Shown: positions 8,897-17,800 of the stretch, in pieces
Layout of the letters: every line of letters starts with the position of its first letter
Position numbering within the stretch: position 1 is the stretch's first letter
Assembly: GCF_001648895.1 (NCBI RefSeq)
Contig: NZ_LXUF01000001.1
Span: forward strand, 1,223,726 to 1,287,725
Reading direction: 5' to 3'
DNA length: 64,000 nt
From: Methylovorus sp. MM2
GTDB taxonomy: Bacteria > Pseudomonadota > Gammaproteobacteria > Burkholderiales > Methylophilaceae
Position numbers and translations under genes: made by a program
The notes under the pieces: generated by a model
The model's database searches: none
Told to the model about the DNA's origin: nothing
What the model saw: the letters and a program-made list of their open reading frames with translations, nothing else

Positions 8897-8925
8897 TTGA
8901 TTCATTAAGGTTTTTTGCATATAAT
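8897..8925 (+). promoter_or_regulatory. Sigma-70-type promoter of the rpsF operon
   Basis: TTGATT and TATAAT are separated by exactly 17 bp, close to the sigma-70 consensus. A start near 8932 would give a leader of about 60 nt before rpsF. Confidence 0.75.
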
Positions 8926-8942
8926 CGCGGGTTTTCCACCTT

Positions 8943-8968
8943 GCCTTACTGTTCGCATAACAGAAGGC
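8943..8968 (+). promoter_or_regulatory. Hairpin in the rpsF 5' leader (candidate ribosomal protein leader)
   Basis: GCCTT-A-CTGTT pairs with AACAG-AAGGC, giving a 10-bp stem with one bulged A and a CGCAT loop, ending 22 nt before the rpsF start. The position suits autoregulation by S6 or S6:S18, known for rpsF leaders in several bacterial groups. I do not see the CCG-containing bulge of the described S6:S18 motif, so the role is inferred. Confidence 0.45.
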
Positions 8969-8990
8969 TGTTAATCCAAAAGGAGTATAT

Positions 8991-9368
8991 ATGCGGCATT
9001 ATGAAGTAGTATTTATCGTCCATCCGGACCAAAGTGAGCAAGTGCCAGCGATGATCGAGCGTTATCGCACTCTGGTAACTTCTAACGGCGGTACTATCCA
9101 CCGTCTTGAAGACTGGGGTCGTCGTCAACTGGCTTACCCAATCCAGAAAATCCACAAAGCACACTATGTGCTCATGAATATCGAAGCTAGCCAAACTGTG
9201 CTGGATGAGCTTGAGCATGCATTCAAGTTCAATGACGCTGTATTGCGTCACCTGACACTTGGCACTAAGGTTGCAGCTATCGAGCCTTCCCCAATGATGA
9301 AGGAAGAAAAATCCAAGTCAGTACTGGGTAAGGAAGAGACTGCTCCTGCTGAGGAAGCATCTGCTTAA
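8991..9368 (+). CDS. rpsF: 30S ribosomal protein S6
   Basis: bS6 binds the central domain of 16S rRNA as a heterodimer with S18. The 125-residue protein begins [19 protein letters not shown] and contains the conserved [14 protein letters not shown] at about 41-54. A Lys/Glu/Ala-rich tail of some 25 residues follows the folded domain. The ribosome-binding site AAAAGGAG is strong. It is the first gene of rpsF-priB-rpsR-rplI. Confidence 0.97.
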   Translation: MRHYEVVFIVHPDQSEQVPAMIERYRTLVTSNGGTIHRLEDWGRRQLAYPIQKIHKAHYVLMNIEASQTVLDELEHAFKFNDAVLRHLTLGTKVAAIEPSPMMKEEKSKSVLGKEETAPAEEASA

Positions 9369-9665
9369 GTGAGTTTAAATACGCTGGAGTTGATCGGCGA
9401 AGTCGTTCAAATAGAAACGCTTCGTTACACACCAGCAGGAATACCGTTGTTGAGTTTTACATTAAGGCATATGTCGGAGCAGGTTGAAGCCGGTATGCAG
9501 CGTAAGGTTGAATGTAATGTTCCTGTGATGGCCATCGGGCAGATCGCAGAAAAAGCAAAGCATATACAATCCGGCGCGAATCTACGTGTATCTGGATTTA
9601 TCGCTCAACGTAGCCTTAAAAGCACACAACTGGTTTTGCACATTAATATATTAGAGATTATTTGA
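9369..9665 (+). CDS. priB: Primosomal replication protein N (PriB)
   Basis: A small OB-fold ssDNA-binding protein that bridges PriA and the DnaB loader during replication restart. The 98-residue protein starts SLNTLELIGEVVQIETLRYTPAGIP, characteristic of PriB/SSB-like proteins, and sits between rpsF and rpsR as in enterobacteria and betaproteobacteria. The start codon is GTG, placed immediately after the rpsF stop with no gap, so translation probably depends on ribosomes finishing rpsF. Confidence 0.93.
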   Translation: MSLNTLELIGEVVQIETLRYTPAGIPLLSFTLRHMSEQVEAGMQRKVECNVPVMAIGQIAEKAKHIQSGANLRVSGFIAQRSLKSTQLVLHINILEII

Positions 9666-9677
9666 AGGGTTACTGAC

Positions 9678-9905
9678 ATGGCACGTGATATGTTCAAACG
9701 CCGCCGCTACTGCCGTTTTTCAGCAGAGGGCATTAAAGAAGTAGATTACAAAGATGTTGATCTATTAAAAGATTTTATCAATGAGAACGGCAAGATCATT
9801 CCTGCACGTATCACTGGTACAAAAGCAAAATATCAACGTCAACTGACATCAGCAGTGAAGCGTGCGCGCTTCCTTGCTTTGTTGCCATACACTGACAAGC
9901 ACTAA
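9678..9905 (+). CDS. rpsR: 30S ribosomal protein S18
   Basis: bS18, partner of S6 on the 30S platform. The 75-residue sequence contains [29 protein letters not shown] and [28 protein letters not shown], essentially the whole conserved family. It lies 12 bp after priB and 10 bp before rplI. Confidence 0.98.
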   Translation: MARDMFKRRRYCRFSAEGIKEVDYKDVDLLKDFINENGKIIPARITGTKAKYQRQLTSAVKRARFLALLPYTDKH

Positions 9906-9915
9906 GGGGATTGCC

Positions 9916-10365
9916 ATGCAAATTATCTTATTAGAAAAAGTAGTCAACCTTGGCAGCCTTGGCGATATCGTTAAAGTTAAAGACGGCTATGGCCGCAATT
10001 TCCTGATCCCTCAAGGCAAAGCTAAACGTGCAACTGAAGCCAACAAGGCTGAGTTCGCTGCACGCCGTGCTGAGCTTGAGAAGCAACAAGCTGAACTTCT
10101 AGCTGCTGCACAAGCCCGTGGCGAGAAACTTGCTGGTTTTGCATTGCAAGTGTCACAAAAAGCGGGTGTTGATGGTCGTTTGTTCGGCTCTGTTACTAAC
10201 GGTGACATCGCTGAGGCATTGACTGCTAAAGGCAATGAAGTGGCTAAATCAGAAGTGCGTTTACCTAATGGCCCATTGAAGGTCATTGGTGATCATGCTG
10301 TTAGCATCGCGTTACATCATGACGTAGTTGTTGAAATCACTGTAACTGTTGTTGGCGAAGCTTAA
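9916..10365 (+). CDS. rplI: 50S ribosomal protein L9
   Basis: bL9 links the L1-stalk base to neighbouring ribosomes. The 149-residue protein has the N-terminal domain [32 protein letters not shown] (cited in part), a long Ala/Glu/Lys-rich helix (about 45-75) and the C-terminal domain with [17 protein letters not shown]. The start is the ATG after GGGGATTGCC; a longer in-frame reading inside rpsR is rejected. It is followed by a clear terminator. Confidence 0.97.
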   Translation: MQIILLEKVVNLGSLGDIVKVKDGYGRNFLIPQGKAKRATEANKAEFAARRAELEKQQAELLAAAQARGEKLAGFALQVSQKAGVDGRLFGSVTNGDIAEALTAKGNEVAKSEVRLPNGPLKVIGDHAVSIALHHDVVVEITVTVVGEA

Positions 10366-10394
10366 TAATTAGCACGCGTTAATATCAAGAACAA

Positions 10395-10421
10395 TAAAAA
10401 AGCTGCTTCGGGCAGCTTTTT
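10395..10421 (+). terminator. Rho-independent terminator of the rpsF operon
   Basis: GCTGC-TTCGG-GCAGC stem-loop (containing a UUCG-type loop) preceded by six A and followed by six T, 30 bp after the rplI stop. Confidence 0.92.
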
Positions 10422-10466
10422 TATTGCCTGTTAGTTGTGATTGGCCTCACTAAAAATTCCGCCCTT

Positions 10467-10474
10467 GTTATAAT
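10467..10474 (+). promoter_or_regulatory. Extended -10 promoter element directly upstream of dnaB
   Basis: TGTTATAAT reads as a TGn-extended perfect -10 (TATAAT at 10469-10474). A start 6 bases later would fall on the A of the dnaB ATG. No good -35 is seen (CTCACT at 17 bp), which is tolerated by extended -10 promoters. The TG begins at 10467. Confidence 0.55.
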
Positions 10475-10479
10475 GGGCT

Positions 10480-11850
10480 ATGGCTGATGACTCTCTCGAA
10501 TTATTAAAACTCCCTCCGCACTCAATAGAAGCCGAGCAATCGGTGCTTGGCGGCTTGCTGCTTGAAAATGAGGCGCTGGATAAGATAGCCGATATCCTGA
10601 CCCCCTCGGATTTCTACCGTCATGATCATCGCTTGATCTATGATCATATCAATAGATTAATTGAACATAACAAACCTGCCGACATCGTCACTGTTGCCGA
10701 ATCCATGGAGATCGCTGCAGAGCTTTCAGGTGTCGGTGGTATTGCTTATCTGGGAGCATTGGCTCAGAACACACCAACGGCTGCCAATATCCGCCGTTAT
10801 GCCGAGATTGTGCATGAGCGTTCCGTGATGCGTAAGTTAGTCGAAGTGGGGTCTGGTATTGCTGAGAGTGCCTATAGCCCACAAGGCCGTGATGCACAGC
10901 AATTACTGGATGAAGCCGAAGCCAAAATATTCCAGATCGCTGAAGGCGGTAAACGCAGCACACAAGGCTTTTTGGATATGAAATCCATTCTGCCAAAAGT
11001 AGCTGACCGTATCGATTATCTATATCAACGCGAGAACCAAGGTGACGTCACTGGTATTCCAACTGGATTTAGCGACCTTGATGCCATGACTTCGGGTTTT
11101 CAGCCAGGCGATCTTATTATCGTCGCGGGTCGCCCATCGATGGGTAAGACTGCTTTTTCATTGAATATCGCTGAGAATGTTGCACTGGATTCTGGCTTGC
11201 CTGTGGCTGTTTTCTCTATGGAAATGGCGGCCACGCAGCTCGTTACGCGTATGATCGGTTCGGTAGGTCGGCTTGATCAGCATCGTATGCGTAACGGTAA
11301 CCTTGAAGATGAGGATTGGGTGCGCTTGACGACTGCATTGGGCAAGTTGAATGATGCGCCAGTGTTTATTGATGAAGGTGCGGGCTTATCTTCATTCGAT
11401 GTGCGTGCACGTGCGCGTCGTCTGCATCGCCAAACCGGAAAACTGGGTTTGATCGTTATCGATTACTTGCAGTTAATGTCAGCACCTTCTGGGCGTCAAG
11501 GTGAAAACCGTGCGACGGAGATATCAGAAATATCTCGCTCCCTTAAAGCGCTAGCAAAAGAGCTTGATGTGCCAGTTGTAGCACTCTCTCAGCTTAATCG
11601 AAGTGTTGAACAACGTCCTGATAAGCGACCTGTGATGTCGGATTTGCGTGAGTCTGGCGCTATCGAGCAGGATGCGGATTTGATTTTGTTTATCTATCGA
11701 GACCAAGTGTATAACCCTGATAGTGAAGACAAAGGCACGGCTGAGATCATCATCGCCAAGCAGCGTAATGGCCCCATTGGCAAGGTGCGGATGACCTTCC
11801 TGGGTGAAAATACTCGGTTCGAGAATTTTGTATCGAATGCGGCCTATTAG
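10480..11850 (+). CDS. dnaB: Replicative DNA helicase DnaB
   Basis: The hexameric 5'-3' helicase at the replication fork. The 456-residue protein has the N-terminal domain motif [17 protein letters not shown] at about 12-28 and the RecA-like ATPase domain with Walker [11 protein letters not shown] at ~215-224, the B motif [24 protein letters not shown] and [15 protein letters not shown]. No intein is present. No Shine-Dalgarno sequence precedes the ATG, and a -10 element ends 5 bases upstream, so the mRNA may be leaderless. It begins the dnaB-alr-radA run. Confidence 0.97.
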   Translation: MADDSLELLKLPPHSIEAEQSVLGGLLLENEALDKIADILTPSDFYRHDHRLIYDHINRLIEHNKPADIVTVAESMEIAAELSGVGGIAYLGALAQNTPTAANIRRYAEIVHERSVMRKLVEVGSGIAESAYSPQGRDAQQLLDEAEAKIFQIAEGGKRSTQGFLDMKSILPKVADRIDYLYQRENQGDVTGIPTGFSDLDAMTSGFQPGDLIIVAGRPSMGKTAFSLNIAENVALDSGLPVAVFSMEMAATQLVTRMIGSVGRLDQHRMRNGNLEDEDWVRLTTALGKLNDAPVFIDEGAGLSSFDVRARARRLHRQTGKLGLIVIDYLQLMSAPSGRQGENRATEISEISRSLKALAKELDVPVVALSQLNRSVEQRPDKRPVMSDLRESGAIEQDADLILFIYRDQVYNPDSEDKGTAEIIIAKQRNGPIGKVRMTFLGENTRFENFVSNAAY

Positions 11851-11864
11851 GTCGGTGGCAGAGT

Positions 11865-12932
11865 ATGAGGCCGATTCAAGCAACTATCCATCTTGATGCT
11901 TTGCGTCATAACCTTGCGGTAGCAAAACATAGGGCACCAAACTCAAAAGTCATGGCGGTTGTAAAAGCCAATGCTTACGGGCATGGTTTATTGCGCGCAG
12001 CCGAGGGCTTAAGTCAGGCGGATGGTTTTGCTGTACTAGAACTTAATGAAGCGATATCGCTTCGTGAAGCTGGTTATTTGCAAACCATATTGCTGCTAGA
12101 GGGTTTGTTTGATCGTACTGAATTAGTTGATGCAGCAAAATACGATATAAGCATCGTTGTGCATTGTGAACAGCAGATCGAGATGCTTGAGCAAGTGAAT
12201 CTCTCAACTTCTACTCATGTATTTCTCAAGATGAACACGGGTATGAATCGCCTTGGGTTTATCCCTGAAACCTATGCTAGTGCACTGACTCGATTGGAAA
12301 AAATAAAGAGTGTCGCTGATATTACGATGATGACACATTTTGCAACTGCTGATGAAGATGCAGGTATCGTTGCGCCCTTGGCACGATTTAAAGAGGTAAC
12401 CAAAGGATTTGATTATCCAACATCACTTGCAAACTCAGCGGCCTTATTACGTTATCCCGCAAGTCATAGTGATTGGGTGCGCCCAGGCATTTTGATGTAC
12501 GGGGCTTCACCTGTCAGTGGGCAGTCTGCACATGCGCTTGGTTTGCAGCCTGCGATGACTTTTACCTCTGAGCTGATTGCAGTGCAAGTATTGCAAGATG
12601 GCGAAAGCGTTGGTTATGGACAGAAGTTCACCGCACATAAGACTACCCGTGTTGGTGTCGTTGCGTGTGGTTATGCAGACGGCTATCCGCGTCACACTCC
12701 AAGTGGCACGGCGATAGCTGTAGATGGACAGCTGACAAGAACGTTAGGGCGAGTCTCAATGGATATGCTATTCGCTGATATTACGGATATTCCCGACGCT
12801 GCTATTGGTAGCCAAGTCGAATTGTGGGGTGCACAAGTCCCTGTCGATGTTATCGCTGAAGCTTCTGGTACGGTGGGGTATGAACTCCTATGTGCGGTTG
12901 CACCGCGTGTACCTTTTAAGGTGATTGGTTAA
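11865..12932 (+). CDS. alr: Alanine racemase
   Basis: A PLP enzyme that interconverts L- and D-alanine for peptidoglycan. The 355-residue protein has the PLP lysine K34 in [10 protein letters not shown] and the catalytic tyrosine region SVGYGQKF at about 251-258, plus GYADGYPR and [11 protein letters not shown] of the C-terminal beta domain. It lies 14 bp after dnaB and its stop shares one base with the radA ATG (TAATG), giving an operon. Confidence 0.96.
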   Translation: MRPIQATIHLDALRHNLAVAKHRAPNSKVMAVVKANAYGHGLLRAAEGLSQADGFAVLELNEAISLREAGYLQTILLLEGLFDRTELVDAAKYDISIVVHCEQQIEMLEQVNLSTSTHVFLKMNTGMNRLGFIPETYASALTRLEKIKSVADITMMTHFATADEDAGIVAPLARFKEVTKGFDYPTSLANSAALLRYPASHSDWVRPGILMYGASPVSGQSAHALGLQPAMTFTSELIAVQVLQDGESVGYGQKFTAHKTTRVGVVACGYADGYPRHTPSGTAIAVDGQLTRTLGRVSMDMLFADITDIPDAAIGSQVELWGAQVPVDVIAEASGTVGYELLCAVAPRVPFKVIG

Positions 12933-14290
12933 TGGCCAAGCAAAAAACCGTCTACACCTGTACTGAGTGTGGTGGGCAATCATCCAAATGGCAAGGCCAA
13001 TGCCCAAGCTGTATGGCTTGGAATACATTGGTTGAGACCATAGCCGAAGCGCCAGTCGCTAACCGCTACGCGGCTTTGGCGCAAACAACAGGCTTGCAGA
13101 AGCTCGCTGATGTTGAAGCGGCTGAGGTGCCACGTCAGCCATCAGGCGTCAGTGAGTTTGACCGTGTATTGGGTGGCGGTTTTGTGCCTGGTGGTGTTGT
13201 GTTGATCGGTGGTGATCCCGGCATTGGCAAATCTACACTGCTATTACAGACCATGTGCCATGTTGGTGTGACCAGAAAAGCCATTTATGTGAGCGGTGAA
13301 GAATCCGCACAGCAAATCGCTATGCGCGCAAAACGTTTAGGTTTGGATGCAAGCCAAATAGAACTTCTTGCCGAGATACAGTTGGAGAAGATTCTGGCGA
13401 TCTTGCAAACGCATAAGCCGGATATCGCCGTTATTGATTCGATTCAAACTGTATATTCAGAGGCGCTGCAATCTGCCCCCGGTTCGGTAGCGCAAGTGCG
13501 CGAATGTTCTGCCCAATTGACTCGCTTGGCCAAGCAGCTTGGCATTAGCGTGATATTAGTCGGGCACGTGACGAAAGAGGGTTCATTGGCTGGCCCGCGT
13601 GTGCTTGAACATATCGTAGATACGGTCCTGTATTTTGAGGGTGATCAGAATTCAAGTTTTAGGCTGATACGCGCATTCAAGAATCGTTTTGGTGCGGTAA
13701 ATGAGCTAGGCGTGTTCGCCATGACAGAAAAGGGCTTGCGTGAAGTCAGCAATCCCTCTGCCTTGTTCTTGTCGCATCATGCCGAACAGGTAGCAGGTTC
13801 TTGTATTACCGTGACCCAAGAGGGTACTCGACCTTTATTGATCGAGATTCAGGCATTGGTCGATGAAGCGCATGCGCCTAACCCAAAAAGGTTGTGTGTG
13901 GGGTTGGAGCAAAATAGATTGGCGATGTTGTTGGCGGTATTGCATCGCCATGCAGGGGTTGCATGTTTCGATCAAGACGTCTTCATCAATGCCGTCGGTG
14001 GGGTCAAGATATCAGAGCCTGCGGTCGATCTGGCAGTTTTAGTATCAATAGTTTCTTCATTAAAAAACAAACCATTAGATAGTAAACTTATAGTATTTGG
14101 TGAGGTTGGTTTGGCTGGAGAAGTGCGTCCTGTACAACGTGGGCAAGAGCGTTTAAAAGAGGCTGCTAAACTTGGGTTTACGAAAGCCATTGTGCCTAAA
14201 GCCAATAAGCCAAAACAGGCAATTAGTGGAATTGAGGTGATTGGTGTTGATAGGCTAGAGCAAGCATTAAACCATCTGCGTAATGCCTAA
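12932..14290 (+). CDS. radA: DNA repair protein RadA
   Basis: A RecA-like branch-migration helicase in recombinational repair. The 452-residue protein has the N-terminal zinc finger C10-C13...C24-C27 (CTECGG, CPSCMAWN), the Walker A motif GGDPGIGKSTLL near residue 95, the RadA-specific KNRFG motif near 252-256, and the C-terminal Lon-protease-like domain from about 300. It follows alr with a 1-base overlap and is convergent with the small membrane-protein gene, only 12 bp away. Confidence 0.97.
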   Translation: MAKQKTVYTCTECGGQSSKWQGQCPSCMAWNTLVETIAEAPVANRYAALAQTTGLQKLADVEAAEVPRQPSGVSEFDRVLGGGFVPGGVVLIGGDPGIGKSTLLLQTMCHVGVTRKAIYVSGEESAQQIAMRAKRLGLDASQIELLAEIQLEKILAILQTHKPDIAVIDSIQTVYSEALQSAPGSVAQVRECSAQLTRLAKQLGISVILVGHVTKEGSLAGPRVLEHIVDTVLYFEGDQNSSFRLIRAFKNRFGAVNELGVFAMTEKGLREVSNPSALFLSHHAEQVAGSCITVTQEGTRPLLIEIQALVDEAHAPNPKRLCVGLEQNRLAMLLAVLHRHAGVACFDQDVFINAVGGVKISEPAVDLAVLVSIVSSLKNKPLDSKLIVFGEVGLAGEVRPVQRGQERLKEAAKLGFTKAIVPKANKPKQAISGIEVIGVDRLEQALNHLRNA

Positions 14291-14302
14291 CTTCGTAAGT
14301 TC

Positions 14303-14698
14303 CTAGATTGAGACAGTCTCAGGATTGGCTATGATGGAAATTCCCTGACTTGGCAGCATCATCTCAATAAAAAAGCCAAATAGCGCAATAAAGATACTGG
14401 CAAAGAATGCAGTCCAGAATCCTGAGAGTTTAAACCCATCCACGATCTTCGCTACCAGCATGATCATCAATGCATTGATCACCAATGCGAATAAACCAAG
14501 TGTAATCAGTGTTAACGGAAATGTCAGCAATAGTAATATTGGTCGCAATATTGCATTTACAAAGCCAAGCACAAGTGCAGATACAAGCAGTGCAGATTTG
14601 CTTGAGAACTTGATACCGTTGAATAGATAGCTTGCTACCCACAGAGAAAATCCCATGATGGCCCAATGGATCAGAAAATTGCCGAGTTCGGAGTTCAT
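14303..14698 (-). CDS. Small membrane protein of the phage_holin_4_2 / YvlD type
   Basis: The 131-residue protein has four hydrophobic helices (about 8-25, 33-52, 55-80, 92-115) and the family stretch GFVNAILRPILLLLTFPLTLITLGLF (cited in part: NAILRPILLL, FPLTLITLGL). The family name comes from weak resemblance to phage holins, but it is a common chromosomal protein of unknown function. Its start overlaps the hpnE stop by 4 bp (ATGA), so it is co-translated with the squalene genes. No prophage surrounds it. Confidence 0.85.
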   Translation of the reverse strand: MNSELGNFLIHWAIMGFSLWVASYLFNGIKFSSKSALLVSALVLGFVNAILRPILLLLTFPLTLITLGLFALVINALMIMLVAKIVDGFKLSGFWTAFFASIFIALFGFFIEMMLPSQGISIIANPETVSI

Positions 14699-16056
14699 GG
14701 GGTGGTTCCTTGTTGAATAGATTCAATGATGTGGTTTGCGCATAGTACGCCACTACGCACTGCACCTTCAATGGTGGCTGGGTAATCACCTTCGGTGTAG
14801 TCGCCAGCAAGATACAAATTAGCTAATGCTGTTTTCTGTGCAGGTCTTTGTATGATGTATGTGCAGGAGAATGTCGCCCGTTTTTCTGCGATCACTTTAT
14901 GCCATAGTGGCTGCCCTAATTCAGGGAATGCAACGGATAGCTCTTCAGCGATTTCTACGGCTAATTGTTCTTGCGTCAAGGCTTGGTGATCACCTTCAGC
15001 GCTGATGACAACTGCTAGCAGCCCATGCTGCCCATACAGTAAGCCGCGATCAAATACCCATTGGCTTAAGCCTTGTGCGAAACCTATCATCGGCATCGTT
15101 AGCTTGGCATCTTCTGAGTATTGCAAATACACGGTATAGATGGGTTGGTATGTCAGTTTTTTAGCAAGTGTAGCGGCGTGGTTAAGCTCAGTCAGTTTCT
15201 CGAAGAGCGGTGCAGCGCGAAAAGGTGATGTAGCAACGATCACATGACTAAAATGGAATTCTTCGCCACCTTCGGTTTTTACTATAAAGCCCTGATTATT
15301 TTTAACTTGAGTATCTTTAGTAATCTCACTAATGGCGGTAGCAGTTCTGATGTTGCCACGATGGTTTTGAATATAATTAGCAACGGGTTCTGCAATAAGC
15401 GTCGATAAATCTTCCTTTGGCAGCAGCATATCGCTATTGCTCTTAACCTTGGTGAAGCTATCTCGTAACACATTCAAAAACACTTGGGTGCTCGCTTGTG
15501 CAACTAATGTATTCAGTGCTGCCAAACATAAGGGTTCCCATAGCAGCCTAACAAGGCGTGGTGATTGTTTATGCTGGATTAAATATCGCTCTAAGGGCAT
15601 ATCTTGTGAGATTTTAAATCCGGATAATCTCATCCATGTCATGATGCGTAATGCCGAAAAACGGTCTTTCCAGGATAATCCAGTAGCGCTGAGTAAGCCA
15701 AAGAGAATATGTAGCGGCGCTGGTAGAAAAGAAGGTGCGGTAAGCTCGAATTCGCCATGCATTCTGAGTTTTAAAGGCAGCCTCACCAGTTTTTGGTCTA
15801 TATCTACGCCAGCCTGCTTTAGCAAAGATAACGTTTCTTGATAAGCTCCCAGCAGAATGTGCTGGCCATTATCTAGACGTAAGCCTTTCCAGTCGACGCC
15901 ACGAGCGCGGCCACCAAGGTTTGGACTAGATTCAAACAATGTGACTTGTAGTCCATGCTCTGCGAGTTTCGCCGCTGCAGCTAAGCCCGCACAGCCGCCG
16001 CCGATTACAGCGATATGCGGCGCTAGTTTTTCACCCATGTCGTCCAAGCCAGCCAT
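14695..16056 (-). CDS. hpnE: Hydroxysqualene dehydroxylase HpnE
   Basis: An FAD-dependent amine-oxidase-family enzyme that reduces hydroxysqualene to squalene. The 453-residue protein has the dinucleotide-binding loop HIAVIGGGCAGLAAA near 14-28 and LFESSPNLGGRARG, and the C-terminal FAD motif LYLAGDYTEGDYPATIEGAVRSG (cited in part). Two starts are possible: this ATG (34-bp overlap with hpnD) or ATG at 16038, which has GGA about 6 bases upstream. It is the third enzyme of the hpnC-hpnD-hpnE route. Confidence 0.93.
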   Translation of the reverse strand: MAGLDDMGEKLAPHIAVIGGGCAGLAAAAKLAEHGLQVTLFESSPNLGGRARGVDWKGLRLDNGQHILLGAYQETLSLLKQAGVDIDQKLVRLPLKLRMHGEFELTAPSFLPAPLHILFGLLSATGLSWKDRFSALRIMTWMRLSGFKISQDMPLERYLIQHKQSPRLVRLLWEPLCLAALNTLVAQASTQVFLNVLRDSFTKVKSNSDMLLPKEDLSTLIAEPVANYIQNHRGNIRTATAISEITKDTQVKNNQGFIVKTEGGEEFHFSHVIVATSPFRAAPLFEKLTELNHAATLAKKLTYQPIYTVYLQYSEDAKLTMPMIGFAQGLSQWVFDRGLLYGQHGLLAVVISAEGDHQALTQEQLAVEIAEELSVAFPELGQPLWHKVIAEKRATFSCTYIIQRPAQKTALANLYLAGDYTEGDYPATIEGAVRSGVLCANHIIESIQQGTTP

Positions 16057-16859
16057 AATTTACGTAATGGAGTGAGTGATGTACGGGAGTTCAATACTTT
16101 TTGAGCACCATCCGCTTTAATCTCGTCTAAGACTGCACGATAGATCGCCGCCATGATAAGCCCTGTACGCTGTGCTTTGCGATCTTCATTTGGCAAATAA
16201 GCGAATGCGCTGTCGTAAAAAGTCTCAGCGCGCGCTATCTGGAAATCCAGTAGGTTCTTTGCTTCCTCGGATTCTTTGCCATGCAATATATCGTTTTCAC
16301 TCACACCAAATCGAGCTAACTCATCTAGAGGTAGATAAATGCGGTCGCGTCTGGCATCTTCGCCCACGTCACGCGTGATGTTGGTGAGCTGAAAAGCCAT
16401 GCCTAGATCGTGCGCGTACTTAAGCGTTTCAGGGTTCGTAAAACCAAATATCGATACGGATAACAGCCCGACAACGCTAGCAACGCGGTAGCAGTAAAGC
16501 TGCAGGTCTTTGAAGTCAGCATAACGGTTTTGATCAAGATCCATTTCCATGCCGTTAATGATCTCTTGAAATTGCTCTTCACTTAGTCGGTAAGCTAGTA
16601 TCGCTGGCGCTAAAGCTTTAGTCACCGGATGTTGCGGATTACCTTGGTAAAGATTGGTGATTTCCACTCGCCACCAAGCAAGCTTAGTACGTGCGATATT
16701 GATATCCTGGCACTCATCAGCAATATCATCTACCTCACGGCAAAAAGCATATAAAGCTGTGATCGCTTCGCGACGCGGCTTTGGTAAAAACATAAAGCTA
16801 TAGTAAAAGCTGGAACCGCTCGCAGCCGCTTTTTGTTGGCAATATTCTTGTGGACTCAT
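16023..16859 (-). CDS. hpnD: Presqualene diphosphate synthase HpnD
   Basis: It condenses two farnesyl diphosphates to presqualene diphosphate. The 278-residue squalene/phytoene synthase family protein has the two Asp-rich motifs, REVDDIADE near 45-52 and TRDVGEDARRDRIYLP near 160-175, and the family start QEYCQQKAAASGSSFYYSF (in part). It overlaps hpnC by 4 bp (ATGA) and hpnE by 16-34 bp. HpnD rather than HpnC is assigned by order and by the GSSFYYSF N-terminus. Confidence 0.93.
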   Translation of the reverse strand: MSPQEYCQQKAAASGSSFYYSFMFLPKPRREAITALYAFCREVDDIADECQDINIARTKLAWWRVEITNLYQGNPQHPVTKALAPAILAYRLSEEQFQEIINGMEMDLDQNRYADFKDLQLYCYRVASVVGLLSVSIFGFTNPETLKYAHDLGMAFQLTNITRDVGEDARRDRIYLPLDELARFGVSENDILHGKESEEAKNLLDFQIARAETFYDSAFAYLPNEDRKAQRTGLIMAAIYRAVLDEIKADGAQKVLNSRTSLTPLRKLWLAWTTWVKN

Positions 16860-17704
16860 TTTGCGCGTATCGCTCGATATGACATATATAACCAGTCACG
16901 CGGTTTCAGCACAGGCCTTTTATTAAAGACATCGCCGCGTACCTTGTGTGTTTTATGCAGAATGCGTTCGCCGCCTGCGATGATCATGCGCATCTCAAGC
17001 CCGATCCGGCCTTTCAATACCAAACCTAGCGGAGCGCCAGACTGTAATAATCTTCTTGCACGGTTGATGCTAAACTCCATGAACATGCCCCATGTGCCAT
17101 GCGTATCACCATTTGCGATTTGCTTTTCAGTGATGTGGTATTTTTGCATTTCATCTAAAGGAAAGTAGATGCGGTCTTTCTTATAGTCGATAGCGACATC
17201 CTGCAAGAAATTGATGATCTGCAATGCAGAGCAGATAGCATCTGACATGCCGATATTGCGTGGTGTGGCTTCTCCATAGAGATGTAATAACAAGCGCCCG
17301 ATCGGGTTTGCCGAACGCCTGCAATAATCGATGACTTCGCCAAAATTCTCATAACGTGACTTCACGACATCCTGACTGAATGCATCGAGCAGGTCATAAA
17401 ATGGGGCAAGAGGTAGCCCCCATCTTTTAATCATCTCTTCCAATGTCACAAAGAAATCAGTTTCTGGCTTCTCGTTAGCAGCTATATGATCAAGCTCTCT
17501 CTTAAAGCCATCTAGGAGAGCCAATCGCTGCTCAGGCGTGAAGTCGCCTTCATCGGCAAAATCGTCCGCTTGGCGCGCAAAAGAATAGATAATTCCGATA
17601 GGTTCGCGTAAGCGTTTTGGCAGTAGCACAGAAGCTACTGGAAAATTCTCGTAATGCGTATTGGCAAGCCTGAGGCTGTCTTGTGTGACGGATTCGGTAT
17701 TCAT
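16856..17704 (-). CDS. hpnC: Hydroxysqualene synthase HpnC
   Basis: It converts presqualene diphosphate to hydroxysqualene. The 282-residue squalene-synthase-like protein begins with HYENFPVAS.LLPKRLR, characteristic of HpnC, and has Asp-rich motifs RQADDFADEGD near 44-54 and LQDVAIDYKKDRIYFP near 167-182. It is the first gene of the minus-strand operon hpnC-hpnD-hpnE-membrane protein. No squalene-hopene cyclase gene lies in the window, so the end product cannot be stated. Confidence 0.92.
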   Translation of the reverse strand: MNTESVTQDSLRLANTHYENFPVASVLLPKRLREPIGIIYSFARQADDFADEGDFTPEQRLALLDGFKRELDHIAANEKPETDFFVTLEEMIKRWGLPLAPFYDLLDAFSQDVVKSRYENFGEVIDYCRRSANPIGRLLLHLYGEATPRNIGMSDAICSALQIINFLQDVAIDYKKDRIYFPLDEMQKYHITEKQIANGDTHGTWGMFMEFSINRARRLLQSGAPLGLVLKGRIGLEMRMIIAGGERILHKTHKVRGDVFNKRPVLKPRDWLYMSYRAIRAK

Positions 17705-17800
17705 TGGGAGCTAAGTATGCCATAAAATAAGCGCTCAGCGGCTCGTAAAGAGGCTTTAAGTTTGCGTTACAATCAACATATTCAGGTTTTAGGAAGAAAC

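Noticed and set aside
13972-14205. Antisense frame within radA
   Set aside because: It shares only the reverse complement of a confident gene.
14303-14698. Prophage signature because of the phage-holin-like name
   Set aside because: The family is chromosomal and widespread; no integrase, capsid, attachment site or other phage gene is in the window.
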